DNA of 64,000 bases from DASXMT01 sp963812965 (GTDB lineage: Bacteria > Actinomycetota > Acidimicrobiia > Acidimicrobiales > RAAP-2), in NCBI GenBank assembly GCA_963812965.1, contig CAWEXG010000001.1:124001-188000 (forward strand), given 5' to 3'. A model generated the notes under the pieces. The model ran no database searches. It had not been told where the DNA came from and saw only the letters and a list, made by a program, of their open reading frames with translations. Below, one piece after another: positions 52,971 through 60,657 of this stretch (positions are counted from its first letter, which is position 1; each line of letters opens with the position of its first letter). The position numbers and the translations under genes are program-made.

Positions 52971-54047
52971 ATGGCCAGGGCGAACCCCGAGAGGCGGTGG
53001 GACCGGTCCCACCGATACCATCGACGGACGGTGTTAGAGGCCCAGCGACAACGACATAACGATGCCCACCTCAAGGAGCAGCCAGCCCAGACTGCCTCTC
53101 TGCTGGGCCTGCTGCACACACGTATCGGCCCTCGGGCTTTCCTCCGACTCTGTCAATTGACGCTGGTCGTGGTGGTCTTGAACATCATGACCGGTGCGGC
53201 CGTACGACTGTCCGACTCCGGCCTGGGGTGCCCAGACTGGCCGACGTGCTCGAAGAGCCACCTCACGCCCCCCCTCTCGCTCCATCCCGTTATCGAGTTC
53301 GGGAACCGGATGGTGGTCGTGCTGCTGGTCGTGGCGTGCGGCGTCACCGTAGTGGCCGCCCTCCGCCGAGCCCCGGTACGCCGGGACTTGGCCTGGCTGG
53401 CTGGGGGCTTGATCCTCGGGGTGATCGGCGAAGCCGTCATCGGTGCCTTCGTCGTGTACTCGAAGCTCAACCCGTACGTGGTGATGACCCACTTCATGGT
53501 GGGTATGGCCCTTCTCGCCGTGGCCACGGTGCTGGCCTTACGAGCCGGGCACGCCGGTGGTCGGGGAACCCTGGTTGTGAGCAAAGCGTCGCTGCGCTTG
53601 TCCCGAGTGTTCGTGGCCCTGATCGTCATCGTCCTGGCCGCAGGGTCGGCAACCACCGGCACCGGACCTCACGCCGGTGGCCCAGGCGCCAAACGGATCC
53701 CGCTGGCGTTATCCGACATGGCTCGCATCCACGCCGAGATCGTTCTCGGCACGGCAGTAGTCCTGTTGGTGCTGTTATGGCTCCTGTGGCGATCGAACGC
53801 TCCAGCAGCGGTCCAGGATCGGGGTCGGATCCTCCTGGTGGTCATGGCGGCGCAGGGCATCGTGGGCTACACCCAGTACTTCACCCATCTGCCGGCGCTA
53901 CTCGTGGGCATACACGTCTTTGGCGCTGCGATGGTGTGGGTAGCGACCTTGTGGTTCCATCACGGCGTCACCCGTCACGACCCCGAGATCGTGAACGCGC
54001 CACCGGTCGAGCACACGCCGGCAGCCCCGGTGGAAGCGGGGGTGTGA
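52971..54047 (+). CDS. ctaA: heme A synthase (COX15/CtaA)
   Basis: This ~358-aa membrane enzyme oxidises heme O to heme A. About eight membrane helices are seen, and GAAVRLSDSGLGCPDWPTC with paired Cys is the CtaA loop. Conserved heme-ligand histidines lie in HPVIEFGNRM, VMTHFMVGM, RIHAEIVLG and VGIHVFGAAM. Several starts are possible (GTG 52944, ATG 52971, GTG 53031); ATG 52971 has a modest ggag upstream. The clpS GTG overlaps its stop. Confidence 0.92.
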   Translation: MARANPERRWDRSHRYHRRTVLEAQRQRHNDAHLKEQPAQTASLLGLLHTRIGPRAFLRLCQLTLVVVVLNIMTGAAVRLSDSGLGCPDWPTCSKSHLTPPLSLHPVIEFGNRMVVVLLVVACGVTVVAALRRAPVRRDLAWLAGGLILGVIGEAVIGAFVVYSKLNPYVVMTHFMVGMALLAVATVLALRAGHAGGRGTLVVSKASLRLSRVFVALIVIVLAAGSATTGTGPHAGGPGAKRIPLALSDMARIHAEIVLGTAVVLLVLLWLLWRSNAPAAVQDRGRILLVVMAAQGIVGYTQYFTHLPALLVGIHVFGAAMVWVATLWFHHGVTRHDPEIVNAPPVEHTPAAPVEAGV

Positions 54048-54421
54048 GCGTGGCCTCCCTCACTGCTCCGCCCTCTACTGGTCCTTTCCCTACTGGCCCG
54101 TCCCTCGTCAGTCCATCCCTGGCCAGCGGGGTACAGGTGGCCCCGGTGGAGACCGACCAACCCGTCGGCGAGGAATCGACCTCCAGCGACCAGCCCTGGT
54201 TGGTCATCGTCTGGAACGACCCGATCAACCTGATGTCGTTCGTCACCTTCGTCCTCCAGAAGCTGTTCGGGTACTCGAAGGAGAAGGCGACCAAGCTCAT
54301 GCTCGACGTCCACCACAAGGGGCGGGCCGTGGTCTCGTCCGGCACCCGGGAACGGGCCGAGCTCGACGTCTTCCGACTCCACGAACACGGCCTGTGGGCC
54401 ACCATGGAGCAGTCGGGTTGA
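54044..54421 (+). CDS. clpS: ATP-dependent Clp protease adaptor ClpS
   Basis: This 125-aa adaptor delivers N-degron substrates to ClpAP/ClpCP. After a ~45-residue Ser/Pro-rich tail the core reads PWLVIVWNDPINLMSFVTFV, KATKLMLDVHHKGRAVVSSG and LHEHGLWATME. NDPINLMSFV and the VHHKG stretch are the N-degron pocket in actinobacterial ClpS. The GTG overlaps the ctaA stop (GTGA). It is followed by DUF2017, the conserved neighbour in actinobacteria. Confidence 0.93.
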   Translation: MSVASLTAPPSTGPFPTGPSLVSPSLASGVQVAPVETDQPVGEESTSSDQPWLVIVWNDPINLMSFVTFVLQKLFGYSKEKATKLMLDVHHKGRAVVSSGTRERAELDVFRLHEHGLWATMEQSG

Positions 54422-54506
54422 TGCAGAGCAGTCAGGATGACCGAGCACTCCGGATGACGCCGAGCAGTCGGAGCAGGTGTCCCGAAGTGTGTGTGATGGA
54501 GTCCGC

Positions 54507-55010
54507 ATGATGGGATTCCTCTCTCCAATCCGGCTACAGAAGGACGGCCGGTACCGCCTTCGGCTCGATCCCGCTGTCCGCGCCGTGCTCCGGTCGGTCC
54601 CTGAGCAGCTGCTGCCCGTCCTCGACGCTGACGACCCGGTGACCCGACGTCTCTACCCACCGGCATACGTAGGGGAAGGCCACGCCGAGGCGGAACAAGA
54701 GTACCGGAAGCTCGTCGGTGGCGTGCTCCAGAACCACCATCGCAGCGCGCTCCAGACGTTGGCTTCGACTGCTGACGCCGAATCGCTGAGCTTCGACGAG
54801 CTCAACGTCTGGTTGGCGGCCGTAGAGACCATCCGGCTCGTGCTCGGCACCCGGCTCGATGTGAGCGAGGACATGATCGAGCCGAACAACGACGATCCCC
54901 GCCTGCCGGAGGTCGCTCTCTACCAGCTCCTGAGCGTCATCCAGGAGGCGATCATCGAAGTACTCGCCGCCGAGCTCCCCCCAGACGGGGCCCCGGACAG
55001 ATTTTCGTAG
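54507..55010 (+). CDS. DUF2017 family protein
   Basis: This 167-aa helical protein has family features RLRLDPAVRAVLRSVPEQL, RRLYPPAYVGEGHAEAEQEY and LNVWLAAVETIRLVLGTRLD. It nearly always follows clpS in actinobacteria, suggesting a role with the adaptor, but its function is not established. ATG 54507 (MMGFLSP) is the start; an earlier ATG at 54477 lacks support. Confidence 0.88.
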   Translation: MMGFLSPIRLQKDGRYRLRLDPAVRAVLRSVPEQLLPVLDADDPVTRRLYPPAYVGEGHAEAEQEYRKLVGGVLQNHHRSALQTLASTADAESLSFDELNVWLAAVETIRLVLGTRLDVSEDMIEPNNDDPRLPEVALYQLLSVIQEAIIEVLAAELPPDGAPDRFS

Positions 55011-55118
55011 AGGTTCAAACACCGCAATGCGCAGGTCAGGGAGTGGCGGGCCCAGACTGTTTCTCCGCTGAGACCATCGATCCCTCTGCTAACCTCCAAT
55101 GACCCTGAGCGGGTTTGA

Positions 55119-55191
55119 GCCCCCATCGTCTAGCGGCCTAGGACGCCGCCCTTTCAAGGCGGTAACACGGGTTCGAATCCCGTTGGGGGTG
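55119..55191 (+). tRNA. tRNA-Glu (TTC)
   Basis: Acceptor gccccca pairs with tgggggt. The anticodon stem ccgcc/ggcgg encloses ctttcaa, giving TTC (GAA). T-arm gggttcgaatccc. No CCA encoded. Confidence 0.97.
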
Positions 55192-55218
55192 CAACACACC
55201 CCAGCATGTGCTGGTTGG

Positions 55219-55296
55219 GGACCTGTGGTGCAGTTTGGAGTGCACGCCGGCCTGTCAAGCCGGAGGTCGCGGGTTCAAATCCCGTCAGGTCCGCCA
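55219..55296 (+). tRNA. tRNA-Asp (GTC)
   Basis: Acceptor ggacctg pairs with caggtcc. The anticodon stem ccggc/gccgg encloses ctgtcaa, giving GTC. CCA is encoded at 55294-55296. Confidence 0.97.
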
Positions 55297-55316
55297 CCTC
55301 GGTCCGCCGAGGGGGA

Positions 55317-55392
55317 GGTCGGGTAGCTCAGTTGGTAGAGCGCGCGCCTGAAAAGCGTGAGGTCCGCGGATCGATACCGCGCCCGACCACCA
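55317..55392 (+). tRNA. tRNA-Phe (GAA)
   Basis: Acceptor ggtcggg pairs with cccgacc. The anticodon loop ctgaaaa gives GAA. CCA is encoded at 55390-55392. Accessory DNA begins directly downstream. Confidence 0.97.
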
Positions 55393-55530
55393 AGAAGTTC
55401 CTGGTCAGGGGCTTACGACTCTCCCCTGCCCACCACGACGGCACCAGCCGTGCCCCGTACGTGCCCCAATGGATTGGGGTCCCAGTGGCTCAGGACAGTC
55501 CCACCTGGCTAACGCTCTTACCGTCTCGGC

Positions 55531-55979
55531 GTGTCGCAAGGGTTGCTGAGTGCGGTTCTTCAGGGCCACCGGACTCATCACTGCCCTCATCGGGGGCTCG
55601 TCCCCTTGTGGCTGGTGAGCGAGCGGACGAACCGGGACGCCCAACTTCTTCCAGGTCGTCTGTGCTCAGAGGCCAGCTTCGCTGCCCTCTGTGGGGTCTC
55701 GCCTCTCGACGCTTCCTCAGGTCGCCAAAAGCGGCATCGCCTAAACCGGAGTGGCGACCGCGGAGCTAACAGCGCCCTATTCCGAATCGTCCTCTGTCGG
55801 CTGATTCGCGATGAAGAGACCCGGGCCTACATGGATCGACGGGTAGCGGAGGGGCAGAGGAGGAGGTGATTTGCTGCCTCAAGCGATATATGTAGCTCGA
55901 CAGCTCTATCCCGTGATCTTTGAGGATCTCAATGTCAATGTGATGAGGCCCCCAAGCCGCCTCATTGAGGCGGCTTGAC
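55531..55979 (+). mobile_element. IS110-family transposase C-terminal fragment, frameshifted
   Basis: The main frame reads CSEASFAALCGVSPLDASSG, then RHRLNRSGDRGANSALFRIV and RDEETRAYMDRRVAEGQ. This is the C-terminal (transposase_20) domain of IS110/IS116 transposases. The tail continues in other frames (VICCLKRY, then ARQLYPVIFEDLN). The N-terminal DEDD nuclease half is absent. It is a decayed insertion-sequence relic beside tRNA-Phe. Confidence 0.75.
55954..55976. terminator. 10-bp hairpin after the IS110 fragment
   Basis: aagccgcctc-att-gaggcggctt is a perfect 10-bp stem with a 3-nt loop at the end of the relic. It could act as a terminator or be part of the element end; there is no T-run. 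Confidence 0.4.
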
Positions 55980-56143
55980 ATTCATAGGAGCCTGATCACA
56001 ATCGTGTCGGAGGGGGGGGACATGGACCCGAGGTCCACGCCCCATCGAGATGGATAGTGGCTGGTCGGAGCTTTGTCTGGCATCGTGACGATGTACGTTA
56101 CGCGAGGATAGTGTTACACTTTACTCACGAAAGAGGTGATGAC

Positions 56144-56744
56144 GTGCCTTCCCGCAGCAGTGTTCGTGACTGGGTTGCGACCCAGCCCCTCAGGTCGTTC
56201 TTCCGAACCCAGGATGTACCTGGCTCGGCGCGCGCCGTGGAGACCAGCACTGTCACGGATGGCCAGCGACCCCGACGGCCCGATCATCCGAGTTCGCCAC
56301 GGCCTGTACTGGACCAAGCCCGCCGCTACCCGGTTCGGCACGGGCCGTCCCGACCCATTAGCCGCCGCGATGGCCATCGCAGGGCGGGGCGCCGGCCCGG
56401 CCGGCTGGTCTGCTACCCAGGCGCTCGGGCTGAGCACCCAGGTCCCCATGACGCCGACCATCGCAGTGCTGGGCCGACCGCCCAAGGGCATCAACGGCGT
56501 CCGGTTCGTGTCCCGCTCCAACCTGGAGCGCCGGGATCTTACGCCCATCGAGATCGCCGCCCTCGAAGTCCTGCGGGACTTCCCAGACCACACCGACCCT
56601 GGCATCGGTTGGTCCGACGTTCAGGCCCGCCTGGACCTGCTGGCCAGCGAGGGCCGGATCAATCTGGATCGACTGCTAGCCACGGCCCGCAGCGAGCATC
56701 ACGCCGGGGTACGCAATCGGGCTCACCTTCTGTTGGCTGCATGA
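56144..56744 (+). pseudogene. AbiEi-like antitoxin, frameshifted
   Basis: The 5' part in one frame gives VPSRSSVRDWVATQPLRSFF and RTQDVPGSARAVET, an AbiEi-type N-terminal winged helix. The rest, ALSRMASDPDGPIIRVRHGL then YWTKPAATRFGTG and AGPAGWSATQALGLSTQVP, is in the next frame. One extra base near 56242-56250 separates them. The GTG start follows agaggtga. AbiEi proteins repress their own operon and neutralise the AbiEii toxin. Its end overlaps the toxin start (ATGA). Confidence 0.7.
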
Positions 56745-57697
56745 CCACCATGTCCCCCGAGAGCGGCGCTTTACTGCGTAACGACCCCGACGCCTTCGAC
56801 GCGCTCCGAGACGCCACCGCGGAACGCTTCGGCCTCACTGGTGGTGTCATCGAGAAGGACTACTGGGCCACCGAAGTGCTCCGGGCTGTGACCCGCTAGA
56901 TCGACGGCGCTAACGCGCTCGTGTTCAAGGGAGGAACCAGCCTCTCCAAAGCGTTCGCCATCATCGAACGGTTCTCCGAGGACATCGACCTGCTCGTTGT
57001 CACCGCCCTGGAAGGAAACCAGCGCAAGAAGCTCCTGCGCGCCATGGCTGACCGACCCAGCACCACACTCGGAGCCGTCCACGTTCGTGAGCGGGAGGGT
57101 CGCGGCTACCTCAACGCTCGTTACACGTACCCGACTCGTGCCAGCGTCGACTTCCTCGCCCCCGGCGTGTTGCTGGAGATGGGATGTCGAGGTGGCCCAA
57201 CTCCGAACCAGCAATGTCACGTCGAGTCGCTCATGGCCGCAGCAGCAGAAAGCGTCACTGCGGGGTCACGGTCCGACTACGTCGACCTTGACGCGTTCGA
57301 GGTCACGGTGCTCGCCCCGCAACGTACCCTGGCCGAGAAGCTGGCCTTCGTGCATCATCGAGCCAGCATCAGGGATCTCGACGCGCTCCGACGCGGCGCA
57401 CGGCACCTCTACGACATCTACCGGCTCCTACACCACGCCTCGACCCTGGTTGCCCTGCGTGACGGAGTCATGACGGAGATGATGGTCGATGTCGACGAGC
57501 GAAGCCGGGCCGCCGGCTGGGGCTATACGCCGCGTCCCGAGCGGGGATTCGCCGCCAGCGCCGCTTTCGGCACCGACCCCGAGATCACCGATGCCCTCAC
57601 GACCGGCTACACCCAGATCGCCCCGCTCATCTGGGGCGACCGGCCAGTCTTCGACAAACTGGTTGCGTGCGTCCACGAACACGCCGCCCTTTTGTGA
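56741..57697 (+). pseudogene. AbiEii-like nucleotidyltransferase toxin with in-frame stop
   Basis: The gene starts MTTMSPESGALLRNDP and continues LTGGVIEKDYWATEVLRAVTR, then a TAG at 56897-56899. The same frame continues IDGANALVFKGGTSLSKAFA and RFSEDIDLLV, the GGTSLSK and DxDL nucleotidyltransferase motifs, through to 57697 (~318 aa restored). A single C-to-T change (CAG to TAG) would explain the stop. AbiEii toxins transfer nucleotides to tRNA or other targets. A restart at GTG 56921 would still contain the GGTS motif. Confidence 0.8.
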
Positions 57698-57779
57698 GCC
57701 TCCCGCCAACCCGTGCCGTTTGGCCCCGCTCAGCCTGAATGGCCCGGGCGTAGGAATGGTGCAGACGTAGGCTTCCAAA

Positions 57780-58712
57780 GTGTCGCTCTCCTCCGAAGAC
57801 CTACACGCCTTGATCCACCTCCAGGTTGAAGGTGCCATTGCTGCCGCTCAACAGCACCGGGCCGAACAGGTCACGGACTTTGCTCCTGGGTCTCAGGTTG
57901 AGCATGAAATGCTGCATAACGACGAGGTGCGGCTCGACAGTTCCGAATGGGGTTCGGTTCCCGTAGAGGCCGCTTACTCGGTCGGCGCCACAACGATCCT
58001 CGCAGCCAGTTACAACCTCGCGTCTCTCAGCCAACTCCTGTCACCCAACCACGAGCTGTCACTGTTCGGCTTCCAGGTCGTGACACGTTCGATTGTCGAG
58101 GCTTCAGCTCGGGCCTGGTGGCTTCTCGATCCGAAGCTTTCTGCCCGTCAGCGCGTTGCTCGGTCCCTGACGGAGCGTCTCCATAGCGTACGCCAGAGCG
58201 AGCTAGCCGAGCGGGCAGCACGGCGGGACATACCAGCAGCGGTGTCGGTCAGTGAGGATAACGTCTCCGCTCAATTGGTCGAGCTGTGTGCGGAGGCGGC
58301 ACGGCTTGGACTCCGAGAGGATCGGAACGACCACGATAAACTGCTCGGCTTTGAAGACGCACGGCGTACGAACGCAACGACCCTTGTCAGGCGCTTCTTG
58401 GACGACATTGGCTTCCATAGCGGTGAGGTTGTCTATCGCTTCTATTCTGCAATTGTCCATGCGACTTCGTACGCGATCTTGCAGTATTTCGCCGCTGTCG
58501 ACACGAACACACAGGGGCAACTTCGAAGCGTTCAGCCTCGGTTGGAATTCGCAGCAGTCGGCAACGCCGCGGTACTCGGCCTCTCTTCATACTTGGCCGT
58601 TCTGGAACGCCACGGTCGCCTGTATGGGCGAAGCGTCACTGCACTGGAATCCGCGCGGCAGATGCGCTCGGGGACGATCCTGTCTGAGATAGCGGCGATC
58701 CAGCCAGCGTAA
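57780..58712 (+). CDS. hypothetical protein
   Basis: This 310-aa protein is not one I recognise. It looks largely helical and soluble (VEAAYSVGATTILAASYNLA, RSIVEASARAWWLLDPKLS, SAIVHATSYAILQYFAAV). The helix pattern resembles large families of uncharacterised actinobacterial proteins found in accessory regions. It lies 82 bp after the AbiE-like toxin on the same strand. Low-level differences in base composition from the core genes fit an accessory origin. Confidence 0.6.
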   Translation: MSLSSEDLHALIHLQVEGAIAAAQQHRAEQVTDFAPGSQVEHEMLHNDEVRLDSSEWGSVPVEAAYSVGATTILAASYNLASLSQLLSPNHELSLFGFQVVTRSIVEASARAWWLLDPKLSARQRVARSLTERLHSVRQSELAERAARRDIPAAVSVSEDNVSAQLVELCAEAARLGLREDRNDHDKLLGFEDARRTNATTLVRRFLDDIGFHSGEVVYRFYSAIVHATSYAILQYFAAVDTNTQGQLRSVQPRLEFAAVGNAAVLGLSSYLAVLERHGRLYGRSVTALESARQMRSGTILSEIAAIQPA

Positions 58713-58798
58713 CTGCGAAGGTCAGAAGGAAGGGGGGACTACGTCCGCCACCGAGTTCAACTGCCGAGGGCAGCTCGCAGATCGGACAGTCTTCATCT

Positions 58799-58820
58799 GG
58801 CGGCCTCAAGAACTGCCGCC
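58799..58820. terminator. candidate bidirectional terminator
   Basis: ggcggc and gccgcc face each other across 10 nt between two convergent genes (57780 gene and 58901 gene). There is no clear T-run. Confidence 0.3.
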
Positions 58821-58900
58821 CCATGATCTTCGCCAATGGGGAGGAACCGGCGGCGAGCCGCCAACGACAGATGCCGTACCGGTCCCCCGCCACCTCCCGT

Positions 58901-59245
58901 TCACTGCTCCAGTTCAGCCCAGGCCGTGATCTCGTCTACGGCGTTTCTGTTTATCCACACCTGTAGCCCGCTCCCACAACCGGCTCCCAATGGCCGGTCG
59001 CCGGGGGTGGCAAAGACGGACACCGATGCCGAGTTGTCGTCGCTTTCACCACCGGCGTCGAGTCGTAGTTCCGCCATCCCTCCGCTGTGCACCTCACCGA
59101 CGATTCTCGGGATGTCGTGCTCATCGACTATGAGCAGTCGCCGTGTCCGAAGCTCTGCGGGCTGCCGTGCTACCGCCACCTCCAATCGTGCCAGCCGCGC
59201 TTCCAGGGCGTTGTGCGCATCACTGTTCGTGCTGTCTTGATCCAT
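58901..59245 (-). CDS. hypothetical protein with N-terminal coiled coil
   Basis: This 114-aa protein begins with a short coiled coil (NALEARLARLEVAVARQP) followed by a beta-rich part: TRRLLIVDEHDIPRIVGEV, MAELRLDAGG and SGLQVWINRNAVDEIT. The pattern of a coiled coil plus small beta-sheet domain recurs in uncharacterised actinobacterial proteins. It is intact and has plausible coding character. Function unknown. Confidence 0.6.
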   Translation of the reverse strand: MDQDSTNSDAHNALEARLARLEVAVARQPAELRTRRLLIVDEHDIPRIVGEVHSGGMAELRLDAGGESDDNSASVSVFATPGDRPLGAGCGSGLQVWINRNAVDEITAWAELEQ

Positions 59246-59758
59246 CTCGTGTTCCTCGTGCTCTCGTCCATGACCGCAGGAAGGCGGCTACTTGCCGCAA
59301 GGGGGTCGCACCAGGCTGGTGTGGACACGGCACCCTCGATCCACCGGATACGAGTCCACATGCTGGTTCCGGCACCAGAGGCACCGACCCATCATCTCGG
59401 CACACCGCTGCCAGCAGCGACGGTGGTCCGTCGATGCTGGATGGCTGCCCTGCTCCTGGCCACGAGGCGGGAGTCAGGGCCGGCCAACGGCCGTCCGGAG
59501 GACTGGAGCGCAGCGGAAGGCCTTGACGCCTGTCTCGGGGTCAGGCACCTCCGCGATTTTGGTCACTGCAAGACGGCTCAGCATTGGAACGCCTGGCAAA
59601 GCAACCAGTCAGACCTGTCCAGCGGGAGACAGTGACACACGGGTCCAGACGACCTGAATCCGTTCATGCCCCGTTACGACTTCACGTGGCCCGCAACTTC
59701 CTACGTGATCGTGTCGGTGGTCTGTGTCGTTCCTGGAACGCAGCCAGAACAAAGTCGG
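59246..59758. other. gap with no recognised gene
   Basis: Several overlapping ORFs exist on both strands, but none shows a family motif or consistent coding signal. It probably holds promoters and decayed accessory DNA. Confidence 0.35.
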
Positions 59759-60330
59759 TCACTTCGGGGACGAGCGTGGACAAGCGCCTGGCTTTGCTCG
59801 AAGCAAGAGCGCCGGAGCGGATAGAAGACGAGAGCCGGGCGTGGATACCGCCGATGACGAGCGGCATGAGCTGTGCGGTCGTAAGCAGAGGTGGTCTCTC
59901 GCTTCTGCGTCTCTGAACAGGGTGAACGATGCCATGTCGTTGTTGTCCACGCGTTTCATGGCCGCAGGTCCGGCCCGGAGCGCTTCGACTTCAACCAGCT
60001 TGGGCAAACGCCGGGATTGTTCGCCAGGACGGCAAAGAACGCCCTGAGCGTGGTCTCGACCCGTTCGGGCCAGGAAAGAGTGCTTCGTCGTAGGGTTGCT
60101 CGTTGATGTGGGAGACCAGTAGCTCGATGCCTTGGTTGTAGGCGGCGGTGAACAGTTCCTCTTTCGAGTCGGCGGAGAACACGTAGAAGGTGTTGAAGGA
60201 AGCGCCTGCTTGCCGACAGATCGCTTTCACCATCGCCTGGTCGTAGCCGACACCAGCGACTTCGAGGACAAAGCCGTCGATGAGGCGTTCCCGCTGGACA
60301 CGTTCGACACGTGGCTGGCCGGGTGGAACC
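59759..60330 (-). pseudogene. decayed TetR-family regulator
   Basis: Minus-strand fragments in three frames read RVQRERLIDGFVLEVAGVGY, then KAICRQAGASFNTFYVFSAD-S-KEELF (the TetR helix-turn-helix). After a frame change comes RVETTLRAFFAVLANNPGV, then after another VEVEALRAGPAAMKRVDNN. In order they make an entire TetR-type protein of ~180 aa with at least two frameshifts. A related shorter remnant lies at 19.0 kb. Confidence 0.65.
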
Positions 60331-60496
60331 AGCCGCCGCTGCGAAGCGCTCTGGAGGGATCAAGGAGTGAGACAGCACCGGGGAACGGCTCGTTGTCAAC
60401 AACAGTCTTGAGCGAAGAGGTGCGGGTTCGTGTTCGCTTCGGTGTCTGTCTCTTCTTCAGTGATGCTGGCATATGGCCTATTCCACGAGAAACTGC

Positions 60497-60533
60497 GTGG
60501 CCCCCCGTCCGGGGTTAGGGGGCGGGGGGCCAC
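60497..60533. repeat. large hairpin repeat, copy 2
   Basis: gtggccccccg pairs perfectly with cggggggccac around the loop tccggggttaggggg. The loop is identical to copy 1 at 19188-19227. Both copies lie just upstream of a decayed TetR-like gene. Confidence 0.75.
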
Positions 60534-60657
60534 ACACGGTGAGCCGGTTCCCAAGCCAAGCTGGGTTCCTGTGGCGTTCTTGTCAGCTGTGAGGCTCGCT
60601 GTCCCTGAGGCAGAACAAGCCCTCAGGGACAGCGGCTTCACGTCCTTCTTTGAGTTC

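Noticed and set aside
60132..60518. 128-aa plus-strand ORF at the TetR remnant
   Set aside because: It is antisense to the recognisable TetR helix-turn-helix fragments and lacks its own motif.
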